Below are positions 8,199 to 16,702 of a stretch of 64,000 nt of DNA, one piece after another. Location of the stretch: NCBI GenBank assembly GCA_964653655.1, contig CAZZHG010000015.1:1-64000 (forward strand), written 5' to 3'. Source of the DNA: CAZZHG01 sp964653655. GTDB taxonomy: Bacteria > Bdellovibrionota > FAC87 > UBA2466. Position numbers and translations under genes: made by a program. The notes under the pieces were generated by a model. The model saw only the letters and a program-made list of their open reading frames with translations. It did no database searches and had not been told where the DNA came from. Each line of letters opens with the position of its first letter. The stretch's first letter is position 1.

Positions 8199-9155
8199 GT
8201 GTTTTCACTCATCATTCCCATCTACAAGAACGAGGAGTCCCTCAGCGCGCTGCTGTCCGAACTCGCAAGCCAAATGGGGCCTCTAGAAGGGAAACTCGAG
8301 CTCGTTTTTGTCGTCGACGGAAGCCCCGATCGGTCCGCGGAGATTCTCAGAGAAGAACTCCCCAAGCAAAATTTTCCCTCGAAGCTGATTCTGCTCTCGC
8401 GAAATTTCGGATCTTTCGCCGCCATCCGCGCCGGCATGCGCTCTGCGGAAGGAGACTATGTAGCCGTCGTCGCGGCGGACCTTCAGGAACCCCTGTCATT
8501 GATTCTCGATTTCTTCCAGGCCCTCGAGCAGGGAGAGGCCGACATCGTCGTGGGCAAACGGCTCTCCCGAAACGATCCGTGGCTAACCCGCCTGTGCTCC
8601 AACCTATTCTGGAACCTTTTCCGCGCCATCGTCTCGAAACAGATTCCGGCCGGGGGAGTCGACATCTTCGGCTGTACGAGCGCCGTTCGCCACTCGCTGC
8701 TGGCCCTTGAGGAATCCAACTCTTCGCTCATCGGCCTGTTGTATTGGGTTGGGTACCGCCGCAAGGAGTTCGGCTACCACAGAAAGAAACGGCCTTTCGG
8801 CAAGAGCGCCTGGACCTTCCGCCGCAAGCTCAAGTACCTGCGCGACAGCATCTTTTCCTTTTCGGATCTGCCGATCCGCGCGCTGCTGAACCTCGGCATG
8901 CTGGGACTCACAATAGCCGTGGGCCTTGGACTCGTGGTAATCGCCGCAAAACTCGACGGACGCGTGCAAGTTCCCGGCTACACCATTACGATGATTACGA
9001 TTCTGTTTTTCTCGGGCCTCAACTCCCTGGGGCTGGGAATCGTCGGATCCTACGTCTGGAGAGCTTTCGAGAACACGAAGCACCGGCCGCAGGAGATCGT
9101 AAGTCTCTCACATTCCTTCAAAGCCCTTCGCGCCAGTAAGCGAGCCGCCAGCTGA
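8199..9155 (+). CDS. Glycosyltransferase family 2, polyprenol-phosphate type (DPM1/GtrB/ArnC-like)
   Basis: The 318-residue protein starts with a GT-A nucleotide-sugar domain (IPIYKNEESLSALL at residues 4-17, VVDGSPDRS about 40-48, AADLQEP about 94-100). It ends with two membrane segments (about residues 230-285), as in DPM1/GtrB/ArnC enzymes that load a sugar onto undecaprenyl phosphate. It starts with GTG 3 bp after the aminotransferase stop. Its likely partner is the GT-C protein at 5353-6990, which would use the lipid-linked sugar outside the membrane. It meets the convergent gene at 9156 end to end. Confidence 0.85.
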   Translation: MFSLIIPIYKNEESLSALLSELASQMGPLEGKLELVFVVDGSPDRSAEILREELPKQNFPSKLILLSRNFGSFAAIRAGMRSAEGDYVAVVAADLQEPLSLILDFFQALEQGEADIVVGKRLSRNDPWLTRLCSNLFWNLFRAIVSKQIPAGGVDIFGCTSAVRHSLLALEESNSSLIGLLYWVGYRRKEFGYHRKKRPFGKSAWTFRRKLKYLRDSIFSFSDLPIRALLNLGMLGLTIAVGLGLVVIAAKLDGRVQVPGYTITMITILFFSGLNSLGLGIVGSYVWRAFENTKHRPQEIVSLSHSFKALRASKRAAS

Positions 9156-10112
9156 TCAGCCGACGAGGGACATGAATTCCTCGTACTCCCGGATGTAATC
9201 CTTCGGATCGTAGTAGTCGGAGGCAAACACTAGAAGGGCGCAGTCCTTTGAGTGCTTGTATTGGGTGAGCCACGTCATCGGGGGCACGTACAGGCCCTTG
9301 TGGGGGCTATCTAGAACGAACTCCTCGCGGTTCTTTCCGTCGTCGAGAACGATGGAGCAAGAGCCGGCGGTACAAACCAGAAATTGGTGACACTTGTGGT
9401 GGGCGTGCTGTCCCCGCACGCTGTCGCTCGGAACGCCAAAGACCAGAAAGTAGCGTTTCGCAGCGAAAGGAATGTCCTTGTCGAACTCTCCCACCGAGAG
9501 ATTTCCGCGCAGGTCCTTCACGTAAGGCAGCCGGTGAAAGATCGCCTTCTTCACCTTCGAGTCTCGCTTGGAACGTTCTCCCTCGGGGGAGACGGCTTCC
9601 GGCGCGGGTTTCACCATGTCGACGTAGCCGACGATTCTGGCAGGATTGCCGACAACGATCGCCATCGGGGGCACGGAATCAGTCACCACGGCTCCGGCAC
9701 CGACCATGGCACGGGCCCCGATTGTAATGCCGGGAAGAAGGGTGGCATTGGCGCCGATGGAGGCGCCGTCATGAACGTACGTCTCGAGAAACTTCTCGGG
9801 CCGGTGCTTGCTGCGGGGAAACCGATCGTTCGAAAAGGTAGCGTTCGGGCCCACGAAAACGTCGTTACCCAGCCGGATTCCGTCCCAAAGCTGGACCCCG
9901 CATTTCACGGTGACCCGGTCCCCGACCCGCACGTCATTTTCGATGAAGACGTGGTCGCAGATATTGCAGTCCCGCCCGATGACCGCGCCCGGTAAAACGT
10001 GGGCATAGGCCCAGACCTTGGTCCCGCGTCCGACCGACTTCGACTCGCAGATTCCCTGGTCGTGCACGAAAAAGTCGCTGGGAACCTGTGAGATTGGTTT
10101 GGTTTTTCCCAT
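9156..10112 (-). CDS. Bifunctional hexapeptide acetyltransferase / dTDP-sugar ketoisomerase (WxcM/FdtC-FdtA type)
   Basis: The 318-residue protein fuses two enzymes. Residues 1 to about 170 form a left-handed beta-helix acyltransferase with hexapeptide repeats (e.g. AVIGRDCNICDHVFIENDVR, FVGPNATFSNDR). Residues about 185-318 form a cupin of the FdtA/QdtA 3,4-ketoisomerase family, with the RGQHAHHKCHQ motif and YVPPMTW. The pair makes and N-acetylates a 3-amino-3,6-dideoxyhexose, with the aminotransferase at 7074 doing the middle step. The ATG at 10112 directly precedes the conserved start; a longer open frame upstream is not conserved-looking. dTDP-glucose synthase and dehydratase genes are not in the window. 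Confidence 0.88.
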   Translation of the reverse strand: MGKTKPISQVPSDFFVHDQGICESKSVGRGTKVWAYAHVLPGAVIGRDCNICDHVFIENDVRVGDRVTVKCGVQLWDGIRLGNDVFVGPNATFSNDRFPRSKHRPEKFLETYVHDGASIGANATLLPGITIGARAMVGAGAVVTDSVPPMAIVVGNPARIVGYVDMVKPAPEAVSPEGERSKRDSKVKKAIFHRLPYVKDLRGNLSVGEFDKDIPFAAKRYFLVFGVPSDSVRGQHAHHKCHQFLVCTAGSCSIVLDDGKNREEFVLDSPHKGLYVPPMTWLTQYKHSKDCALLVFASDYYDPKDYIREYEEFMSLVG

Positions 10113-10265
10113 GGCGCGAGGTCTCCCTGACAGGGTGGGCTGAAAGCTGCTTGTTCGGGAATTAAAGAGGAGAGCAGGTAACAGATCTATTGTACTACCC
10201 CGGTGAGATGGGCCAAAACGCCTCGCGGCACCATTTGGCCGTGCTATCCTAAACTCTCCCCTCCC

Positions 10266-11351
10266 ATGAAAACCCTTCATCAGGCCTTCAAACCTGAGCA
10301 CAACTCCCTCGGCTGGATGCGCTTCGTCCTGTCTCTTTGCGTCGTGCTGAGCCACGCCTTCGTTCTCGGGTTCGCGACTTCCAAGCCCTTGGAACTTTTC
10401 TCCGGCGGGCAGACCGACATCGGTGTACTCGCGGTGGATGGCTTTTTTCTGCTCAGCGGATTTCTGGTGGCGCGCAGCTATCTCAACTTGGCTTCGCCCG
10501 CGCGCTACGCCTGGCACCGATTTCTAAGAATCTTTCCCGGCTACTGGACCTGCGTTCTCGTGTGCGGCCTAGTGCTCGCTCCCGCCATCTATTTCTCACG
10601 GTACGGGGCCGCCGGACTCTGGGAAAAGACGGGGGCCTCGATCGTCGATTTCGTATGGCGCGGCTTTCAGTTCACGGCGGAGACGGCGTGGATAATGCCC
10701 ACCTTCGAGGGACTTCCCTTCGGCGGCCCGTTGAACGGCTCCGTGTGGAGCCTTCCCTACGAAGTGAAATGTTACGTTTTTCTGGGATGCCTCGGTTACC
10801 TGGGCGCTCTGAAAAACCGCGGGTGGCTACTGGCGACGGCCGTTGTCTTTTGGATGCTTTGGATTTCTCCGGACGGATTTGGGATCGCAAGTGAGCGCAC
10901 CTCCCGCCTCGGGGCCTATTTTCTGTGTGGCGCGGCCTTCTACCTTTTTAGAAAGCAGATCCCCTTTCATGCCGGGCTTGCCGCAGCGTCAGTCTGGCTA
11001 CTGATCCTCGGTCTGCGCACCAAAATGGCCTTCGTCGGCCCCGCGCCGCTTTGTTACCTTTTGCTTTTCGTTTCCATCAAAGCTCCGTTTACCCGCTTCA
11101 CCGAAAAGAGCGATCTCTCCTACGGACTGTTTCTCTATTCGTTTCCAATCCAGCAATTTCTGTCGGCGATGGGCGTTCCAGCATGGGGGAAGACTCTCTA
11201 TTTCATCGCCTCCGTCGCGCTCACCTTGCCCCTCGCCTGGCTCAGCTGGAACGTCATCGAGAATCCCGCCCTCGGATGGAAGGGCTGGACGCCCAAATCC
11301 AAGGTCGCCCAGAAGAGAAAGACCGCTCCCGCCAGACGGAAAGCTTCCTAG
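10266..11351 (+). CDS. Acyltransferase family 3 membrane protein (OafA/YrhL-like)
   Basis: The 361-residue protein has about ten membrane segments. Its N-terminus carries the family pattern NSLGWMRFVLSLCVVLSHAF (about residues 12-31), including the SHAF histidine, and FFLLSGFLVARSY (about 60-72) follows. Acyltransferase-3 proteins O-acetylate or O-acylate LPS and other surface sugars. The context next to amino-sugar genes supports modification of the same glycan. I use the ATG at 10266; an upstream in-frame ATG at 10203 would add a poorly hydrophobic, unlikely leader. It ends at a bidirectional terminator. Confidence 0.85.
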   Translation: MKTLHQAFKPEHNSLGWMRFVLSLCVVLSHAFVLGFATSKPLELFSGGQTDIGVLAVDGFFLLSGFLVARSYLNLASPARYAWHRFLRIFPGYWTCVLVCGLVLAPAIYFSRYGAAGLWEKTGASIVDFVWRGFQFTAETAWIMPTFEGLPFGGPLNGSVWSLPYEVKCYVFLGCLGYLGALKNRGWLLATAVVFWMLWISPDGFGIASERTSRLGAYFLCGAAFYLFRKQIPFHAGLAAASVWLLILGLRTKMAFVGPAPLCYLLLFVSIKAPFTRFTEKSDLSYGLFLYSFPIQQFLSAMGVPAWGKTLYFIASVALTLPLAWLSWNVIENPALGWKGWTPKSKVAQKRKTAPARRKAS

Positions 11352-11361
11352 CGCCAAAATA

Positions 11362-11397
11362 AAAAGCCCTCTCCCCGGCGAGGGAAGAGGGCTTTCG
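11362..11397. terminator. Bidirectional Rho-independent terminator
   Basis: A perfect 10-bp stem (AAAGCCCTCT at 11364-11373, AGAGGGCTTT at 11387-11396) lies between two convergent genes. On the minus strand it is followed by a T-rich run, making it a good end for the rpsF-rplI operon. On the plus strand it can stop the acyltransferase transcript. Confidence 0.85.
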
Positions 11398-11416
11398 AAA
11401 GGAATGGACGTTTGCG

Positions 11417-11860
11417 CTACTCGCGAACGACCCAGACCTTCGTGTTCGCAATGACGTCTTCGAACACGCGCACGGGAACCGTGTACACGCCGAGCGCCTT
11501 GATGGGCTCTTCAAGAAGAATGTCCTTCTTGTCGATGGTGAACCCTTCGGTCTGAAACGCTTTCTCGATATCCTGGGTCGTGACGGAGCCGAACAACTTG
11601 TCCTGTTCGCCGACCTTCTTCGAGATGGAGCAAGAAACGCGCTCGAGCTTCGCCTTCGTGGCTTCGGCGTCCTTGCGGGTTTTTGCCCGCTTGGCGTCGA
11701 GGAGCCGCTTCTCATGCTCGAACTGTTCGATGTTGTGCGGGGTCGCGGGGATCGCGAAGTTCCGCGGAATCAGGAAATTGCGCGCATAGCCGCGCTTCAC
11801 CTGCACCACGGTACCGACATCACCGAGATTCGGTACCTTGTCTCTCAATATTACTTTCAT
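11417..11860 (-). CDS. rplI: 50S ribosomal protein L9
   Basis: The 147-residue protein begins with the L9 signature (MKVILRDKVPNLGDVGTVVQ, then VKRGYARNFLIPRNFA), the 23S-binding N-domain. A long charged connecting helix (about residues 42-80) and a C-terminal domain follow. Length is usual for L9. It overlaps the upstream DUF2232 gene by 4 bp and is the last gene of the rpsF-ssb-rpsR-DUF2232-rplI operon. Confidence 0.97.
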   Translation of the reverse strand: MKVILRDKVPNLGDVGTVVQVKRGYARNFLIPRNFAIPATPHNIEQFEHEKRLLDAKRAKTRKDAEATKAKLERVSCSISKKVGEQDKLFGSVTTQDIEKAFQTEGFTIDKKDILLEEPIKALGVYTVPVRVFEDVIANTKVWVVRE

Positions 11861-12780
11861 GTCCCTTCCTCCAAAGTTTTCAGCGTCGCGAGGGACCGCG
11901 GCCGCCTACGAAAAAACCAAGGTCCCATCACTCCCATGCCGACCAAGGCATAAAAGCCTAAAAAGATGGAGACCAGATAAACGAATGTCCGGATCCGGGG
12001 AGCCACTTGGCGCAGGTTCATGAGATTGGACAGCACCACGCAGCCCTGGATGAAAACGAGAGCCCCGACGAGACGAAAAACTCCGCCCCAGACTCCGGCG
12101 CCACCGGCGCCCGCCTTCATCGTGTAAACGAAGAGCACCACGAATCCCGCGCTCACCCACGACGGCAGCTGAAGCTGCCGAAGCGAAGGCGCCGAAAGCG
12201 CATGCCCTTCCTCGAACCAACCCAGATGAGCGGCCACTCCGGCCGACAGCCAGAACGAAAGAATCGCTCCGGAAAGAACCAGAAACGGACCCTCGTAAAA
12301 GAGGATCGCCCGGACTGCGTCCCACTGGAAGGCGGCGTCTACGGTGACAGCGGTTTTCAGCTGGGCCACGACTCCGTCCACCACCTGGCCCCAGTAGGGC
12401 AAAGCGGCGACTCCTTCCATGCGGGCGGCGGCCAGTAATCCCAGCCCCCCGAGCCCGGCCGACAGAAATACCGTCTTGCCGAGTACTTTCCAGAAACTGT
12501 CTCCGGCGGCCACCGCTTCCGCGACGACCAAACCGAAAACGAACGTCGCAAGGACAGGTCCCACCGGGGCGCGCAGCACGGCGAGCGCGAGAACCGCGCC
12601 GAAAAGGGCGGTCACTCTCGGCCACGGCTGCGCGAGCCTCAGCTGGGACAGGATCATGGGCAGGGGACCCAGGAACACCGAAGTGATTCCCAACGCGCTT
12701 AGCATCGAATGGGAAATCACCGCGAAGAATCCCAGCTCCGGCGGCTGCTCAGTTTCCTTTTTGTCGTTCACGACGAACAT
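11857..12780 (-). CDS. DUF2232 family membrane protein
   Basis: The 307-residue protein has about eight hydrophobic segments and the general build of DUF2232/YybS membrane proteins. These are often encoded between rpsR and rplI in delta-proteobacterial lineages. The role is unknown. It begins 3 bp after rpsR and overlaps rplI by 4 bp, so it is translated with the ribosomal operon. The assignment rests on topology and position more than on a sharp motif. Confidence 0.7.
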   Translation of the reverse strand: MFVVNDKKETEQPPELGFFAVISHSMLSALGITSVFLGPLPMILSQLRLAQPWPRVTALFGAVLALAVLRAPVGPVLATFVFGLVVAEAVAAGDSFWKVLGKTVFLSAGLGGLGLLAAARMEGVAALPYWGQVVDGVVAQLKTAVTVDAAFQWDAVRAILFYEGPFLVLSGAILSFWLSAGVAAHLGWFEEGHALSAPSLRQLQLPSWVSAGFVVLFVYTMKAGAGGAGVWGGVFRLVGALVFIQGCVVLSNLMNLRQVAPRIRTFVYLVSIFLGFYALVGMGVMGPWFFRRRPRSLATLKTLEEGT

Positions 12781-12783
12781 AAA

Positions 12784-13134
12784 TCAGACGTTCTTGCTCC
12801 AGATCTGCGCGGCCGAGTACGGGATGACCGCGATGTGGCGGGCCCGCTTCACGGCCAAGGCCAGCTCACGCTGGTGCTTGGCGCAGTTGCCGGAAATACG
12901 GCGCGGAACGATCTTGTAGCGCTCCGTGATGAACGGCTTGAGCAAATAGCGATCCTTGTGGTCGATGATGATCTCGTGGTCGGCGCAGAACCGGCAGCCG
13001 CGGCGCCGGAAAAACCCGCGCTTCTCACCGCCGTCCATTCCCATTCCGCCGCGATCGTCGCCGCCGAACTTGTCGCCGCCGCCGAACTTATCTCCACCAC
13101 CGAATTTATCGCCTGCGCGATCTTCCTTAATCAT
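12784..13134 (-). CDS. rpsR: 30S ribosomal protein S18 with glycine-rich N-terminal extension
   Basis: Residues from about 39 onward are a standard S18 (RRRGCRFCADHEIIIDHKD, then LLKPFITERYKIVPRRISG, then AKHQRELALAVKRARHIAVIPY). The CRFC pair suggests the zinc-binding (C+) form. The product is 116 residues, about 40 longer than usual, because the first 35 or so residues are a low-complexity stretch with three near-copies of GDKFGG. Several ATG codons lie within the extension, so a shorter product starting nearer the core is possible, but no clear internal ribosome binding site decides it. Confidence 0.95.
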   Translation of the reverse strand: MIKEDRAGDKFGGGDKFGGGDKFGGDDRGGMGMDGGEKRGFFRRRGCRFCADHEIIIDHKDRYLLKPFITERYKIVPRRISGNCAKHQRELALAVKRARHIAVIPYSAAQIWSKNV

Positions 13135-13142
13135 TAATCCTC

Positions 13143-13463
13143 CTAAGAGCCTTTAGATTCTTTTTCCGCCAGCTCGAGGCTGGCGCAAATCACTTTGGTT
13201 TCGTTGACCTTCACGCCTTGCCGGTTTTTGTAGCTTCTTCCCCAGAGCTGCCCGCGGATGGAAATCCGCCGTCCTATTCTGAGGATCTGAGCCGAGTCCT
13301 CCGCGCAATCCCCGAAGAGAACCACTTCGACGTAACCGACCGAATCCGAGTCGAGCACCTTTTGGGAAACCGCCAGCGTGAAGTCCAGTGAAGGTTTCCC
13401 CGACGGGGTGTACTTCAGCTGGCTGACGCGGCTAACTTTCCCTACGAGGGCGACTTCATTCAA
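13143..13463 (-). CDS. Single-stranded DNA-binding (SSB-like) OB-fold protein without acidic tail
   Basis: The product of about 106 residues is one OB-fold of the SSB/PriB family (LNEVALVGKVSRVSQLKYTP at the start, later RIGRRISIRGQLWGRSY and VKVNETKVICASLE). It ends in EKESKGS and lacks the acidic tail with the terminal phenylalanine that SSB uses to recruit partners. The start is the TTG at 13463, overlapping the rpsF stop as TTGA. Longer open frames upstream lie over rpsF out of frame. Position between rpsF and rpsR is where ssb or priB is found in many bacteria. It may be a PriB-like or accessory SSB. Confidence 0.8.
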   Translation of the reverse strand: MNEVALVGKVSRVSQLKYTPSGKPSLDFTLAVSQKVLDSDSVGYVEVVLFGDCAEDSAQILRIGRRISIRGQLWGRSYKNRQGVKVNETKVICASLELAEKESKGS

Positions 13464-13858
13464 AAGCGCGACCGTTTCTCGGCCCGCATTTCCTTGGCCG
13501 CCTTCGCCGCTTCTTCCGCGACCTTCATCTGGTTCTTCACCTTGTTGAAGTCGTACTCGGGTTCCGTCTTGACGGTCAGAAACCGCATGACGTCGGCGAT
13601 GATTTTGAAATGGCGCTCGATCTCTTCCACCACGCCGCCCGTGCCGTTGTACTGGATGACCACGTACCGGCCGTTCGTTTGATCGTTGATGGGATAAGCG
13701 AGCTCTTTCAGGCCCCAATCTTCGCGGCCTTTAACCGTTCCCTTAAACTTCGCGATGACGTTGTCGACCTTATCGTGAATGGTCTTGGCGTCGTCGTCGG
13801 AAAGGGAAGGCTTAAGAATGTAGACGGTCTCGTAGGATTTGCTTGTCGCAAGCGACAT
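13460..13858 (-). CDS. rpsF: 30S ribosomal protein S6
   Basis: The 132-residue protein matches S6: YETVYILKPSLSDDDAKTI at residues 9-27, then GREDWGLKELAYPINDQTNG (about 61-80), with YVVIQYNGTGG next. It binds the central domain of 16S rRNA together with S18, which is encoded two genes downstream. An AGGAGG ribosome binding site lies about 7 bp before the ATG. It is the first gene of the rpsF-ssb-rpsR-DUF2232-rplI operon. Confidence 0.96.
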   Translation of the reverse strand: MSLATSKSYETVYILKPSLSDDDAKTIHDKVDNVIAKFKGTVKGREDWGLKELAYPINDQTNGRYVVIQYNGTGGVVEEIERHFKIIADVMRFLTVKTEPEYDFNKVKNQMKVAEEAAKAAKEMRAEKRSRF

Positions 13859-13959
13859 TCTATCTCCTCCTGGTCGTGGGTTTCACGGCCCTTCAAACCA
13901 GATGAAGGGCGAGGGATCCACAAATTGTGAGGTCAGGGTTTACCAGGGGGGCGAATTTA

Positions 13960-14619
13960 TTACAACCCGCTTGGGGGATGCAGGGGGGCCCCCTCGGGGA
14001 CGTAGGTCGGCTGGGTCCGCTGGAATAGGGTCACCAGGCGGTCGAGAGCGTTTCCGGTGAGAGAGCCCGGCTCCCAGCGAAAGAAGCCGGTTCGGGTCCC
14101 GAAGTGGGCTTGAAGATCGGAGGACTCCCATTCTCCAAGCAAGCATTTCTTCCCGATATCATTGAGGGATTCGGTGGTCCCGAGGCGGACGCACCGGCGC
14201 CGGACGAAGTGAAAGAGAAGAGCTATCCCGCGGTCCGCGTCGCCCACCCACACTAGGCTTAGCTCGAAGGCGGCGAGCTGGGATTCCACCCCGGCCCAAG
14301 CGGCCCCCAAGGTGCGTGCCTCGTGGCCCTCTTCCGGAAGAGCCCGGAAGGGGAAGGGAAGCAACTCCCGCCAGAGGGCTTGGGGCTCTCTAAAGGAGGA
14401 GATCTTCAGATGGGGGCCCAGGGAGCCGAAATCGAACTCCGACTCTTCCTCGGGTTTTGCCCAGCACGGACCCGCCGAGGACTTCCACCTTCTAAGGATC
14501 TGCCCGCCGCAACTTTCCTCGAGACCCCAGGGCGCGTCGTTCAGCCCAAGCACCTTGCCGATGCGGGAACGCTCTTCGTGAGTCAAAACGGGAGTGAAGT
14601 AGCGGGAGAAATCCTTCAT
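13960..14619 (-). CDS. Hypothetical protein
   Basis: I do not recognise this 219-residue soluble protein. It has no signal peptide or membrane segment and shows no obvious catalytic motif. The start at 14619 overlaps the stop of the GH42-like gene as ATGA, which supports this start over one at 14670 and indicates translational coupling. It likely works with, or is a domain-like companion of, the upstream gene product. Confidence 0.6.
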   Translation of the reverse strand: MKDFSRYFTPVLTHEERSRIGKVLGLNDAPWGLEESCGGQILRRWKSSAGPCWAKPEEESEFDFGSLGPHLKISSFREPQALWRELLPFPFRALPEEGHEARTLGAAWAGVESQLAAFELSLVWVGDADRGIALLFHFVRRRCVRLGTTESLNDIGKKCLLGEWESSDLQAHFGTRTGFFRWEPGSLTGNALDRLVTLFQRTQPTYVPEGAPLHPPSGL

Positions 14620-15917
14620 TGGGCGGGCTCCTCCATGAGAGCCGCTCTCCAACGCTCGAGGCTTTCCCAAAGTGAGTCCTCTAAAGGAGGGGGCGTTGCG
14701 GTGGATAAAATTTCTCCCTTCCCGAGCGCGATGCGAATCGCCGGGCCGAGAGCGGTCTCACCGTAAGAAGTGGGCCCTTCGAACGCGTTGTGGGAAGAGA
14801 GATTTTCGTCGTACTTCGGAAGGCCGAACGGAAAAAACAAACGGGCTCCGGCGCGAGCGGCGGCCGCGAGACTTTCCGCCTGAGCGCGGGCGAGAAACGG
14901 GCCACTCACGACCGTATGGACCGCGTAAGGAGGAACGGAATCGGACAGAAAATAGACGGGCAACCGGGCCTCGGCCGCGCTCTCCATTAAGTATTCCCAA
15001 AGCCGGAAAGCGGTGGCGGCGGCACCGTTGACGAGGCCATTGGGTAGCGACGGACAGCCGCCCACCCCTGTACGTCCTTCCACCAAAGTCGGGTCGAAAC
15101 CGATTCCAAAGCCGAAAAGATCCGGCTGCGCGCCGGGCGCCGAGGAGCAACGAAACAGCCCCTTCAGCCGCGGGTGCTCGAGGACGAAAGTTTCGAACGC
15201 GCCGAGCCGCCGCGAGCGGCACCACTTGAGATCGTAGGCGGCTAGCCACGGGCGCTTGTCGCAAAGTACCCGCACGCCCGTGGAGGAAACCGCGGAGGCG
15301 AAATCGCGAAAGGCGGTTCCGTAAACCCGATTGAGCCGCGTGATGTCGCCGTATCTCTCGCCGAGAGACTCGCGGTACAAGCGCTCGTCCCCCACCGAGA
15401 CGTCGTGAGCGAGAATTCCCAAGTCGAGGCGCACTTCGCGCACAGGCCCTTCCGGCGCGAAGTAGAGCCGCACGATCCGGTGCACTTCCTCGAGAAAGCC
15501 GACGAAGGCTTCGCGGATTTCCGGCTGACCGAGCGAAGGAATCTTCTTCAGGCTCACCGGCCCGCGCTCACCTTCCCAAAGAGCCAGCGGCACGAGCGCT
15601 TGCGGTTCCAGCGGATGAGTCCACTGCGGAAAGCTTTCCGGATGAGCGGGAAATCCCAAGGCGAGATCCACTTCGAAACCCTTCTCCTGCGCCGTCGACA
15701 AAAGGCGCTCGAGACGTAGACGGGTGGGCTTGTAAAACTCGCGGATACCGCGCAACTGTTCGTGCACGCCCCAGAGTACGGGAACCGTCACGCGCGATAC
15801 GCCTTCGGAACGGATGGAGTCGAAGCGAAGGCCCCACACGGCGGGCGCAAGGGCCGAATAATCGAAGTAACCGGGGTTTGAGGTGGATGGGACGGCGTCC
15901 AAGTCGGTGCTTTGCAA
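14616..15917 (-). CDS. Putative TIM-barrel protein, GH42 beta-galactosidase-like
   Basis: The 433-residue protein alternates beta and alpha segments like a TIM barrel. It contains YGDITRLNRVYGTAFRDF (about residues 187-204), which resembles the GH42 segment with the LNxxWGTxF motif. Strand-like segments with RFDSIRSEGVSRVTVPVLWG at the start fit a glycosidase barrel. Catalytic glutamates cannot be placed with confidence, and there is no signal peptide. The start is a TTG with no good ribosome binding site; a second TTG five codons later is an alternative. It lies 6 bp after lpxH and overlaps the next gene by 4 bp. Confidence 0.5.
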   Translation of the reverse strand: MQSTDLDAVPSTSNPGYFDYSALAPAVWGLRFDSIRSEGVSRVTVPVLWGVHEQLRGIREFYKPTRLRLERLLSTAQEKGFEVDLALGFPAHPESFPQWTHPLEPQALVPLALWEGERGPVSLKKIPSLGQPEIREAFVGFLEEVHRIVRLYFAPEGPVREVRLDLGILAHDVSVGDERLYRESLGERYGDITRLNRVYGTAFRDFASAVSSTGVRVLCDKRPWLAAYDLKWCRSRRLGAFETFVLEHPRLKGLFRCSSAPGAQPDLFGFGIGFDPTLVEGRTGVGGCPSLPNGLVNGAAATAFRLWEYLMESAAEARLPVYFLSDSVPPYAVHTVVSGPFLARAQAESLAAAARAGARLFFPFGLPKYDENLSSHNAFEGPTSYGETALGPAIRIALGKGEILSTATPPPLEDSLWESLERWRAALMEEPAQ

Positions 15918-15923
15918 CCGGGG

Positions 15924-16679
15924 TCAGACTTCCTTGACCGGATGGGTCCTAGTATAGAAGTGCGATCCATCAAACTCAAGGTAGGTGAAGTGGCGCACCC
16001 AATCACCCGTATTGATGTAGCGGCAGGTCCGGCCGTCCACTTCCGCGCGGTAATCGTCGGGAATGTGCGTGTGGCCCATGAGCACGATGTCGTAACCTTT
16101 TCTAAAGAGATGTTCGGCGGCCCGGCGGTACGTCTGGCGGATCGCCTCTTCCTTAGTGGGAAAATGCCCCTGATACTTGCGGCTGAGCTTCGAGCTGTTC
16201 AGGCCGAGCTGAAAGACCCACTCTTGCGGGAAAAAGTTTTTCACCATATGAAGCGTGTCGCGCCGGAGAAGGTAGCGTAGCGCTTTGTAGCCGACGTCCT
16301 TGGGATTGCCGAGATCGCCGTGAACCATGCAAACCTTCTGGCCGTTCCACTCTTCCGTGATGGAGTCCGTGTAAACCTGAATGCCGAGGGCGTCGGAAAA
16401 GTAATCGCCGAGATAAAAATCGTGGTTGCCCTCGAGGTAATGGACCGAGTGGCCGTCTTCCACGAGTCGCTTCAAAGTCTGAATCACCGGCTTGTAGGTT
16501 CGGACGAGGTGGGCGCTGGTGCCGGGCCACACGTCGAAGAGATCACCGAGAATGTAGATGCGTTCGAACCGGGAGGCGACCTGCTGAAAGAACCGGATGA
16601 CCAGCTTCGTTTTGACGCTGCCGGCATCCCGCAAATGCACGTCTGAAAGGAAGATCGCGGTCACAAGACGAGTTACCAC
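15924..16679 (-). CDS. lpxH: UDP-2,3-diacylglucosamine hydrolase-type metallophosphoesterase
   Basis: The 251-residue protein has the full calcineurin-like metal-site series in order: FLSDVHL (about 10-16), ILGDLFDVW (about 43-51), LEGNHDFYLGDY (about 79-90), MVHGDLGNP (about 115-123) and MGHTHIPDDY (about 200-209). The FDVW and HIPDDY forms match LpxH/YbbF, which cleaves UDP-2,3-diacylglucosamine to lipid X in lipid A synthesis. A GTG start at 16679 is used; a second GTG five codons on is possible. The lipid A operon at 20-28 kb lacks lpxH, so this gene would complete the pathway. Confidence 0.85.
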   Translation of the reverse strand: MVTRLVTAIFLSDVHLRDAGSVKTKLVIRFFQQVASRFERIYILGDLFDVWPGTSAHLVRTYKPVIQTLKRLVEDGHSVHYLEGNHDFYLGDYFSDALGIQVYTDSITEEWNGQKVCMVHGDLGNPKDVGYKALRYLLRRDTLHMVKNFFPQEWVFQLGLNSSKLSRKYQGHFPTKEEAIRQTYRRAAEHLFRKGYDIVLMGHTHIPDDYRAEVDGRTCRYINTGDWVRHFTYLEFDGSHFYTRTHPVKEV

Positions 16680-16702
16680 GGATCATTTGGGGGCAAAACT
16701 CT

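Noticed and set aside
10112..10517. N-terminal extension of the fused acetyltransferase gene up to 10517
   Set aside because: It lacks conserved content and would overlap the divergent acyltransferase start; the ATG at 10112 directly precedes the conserved start.
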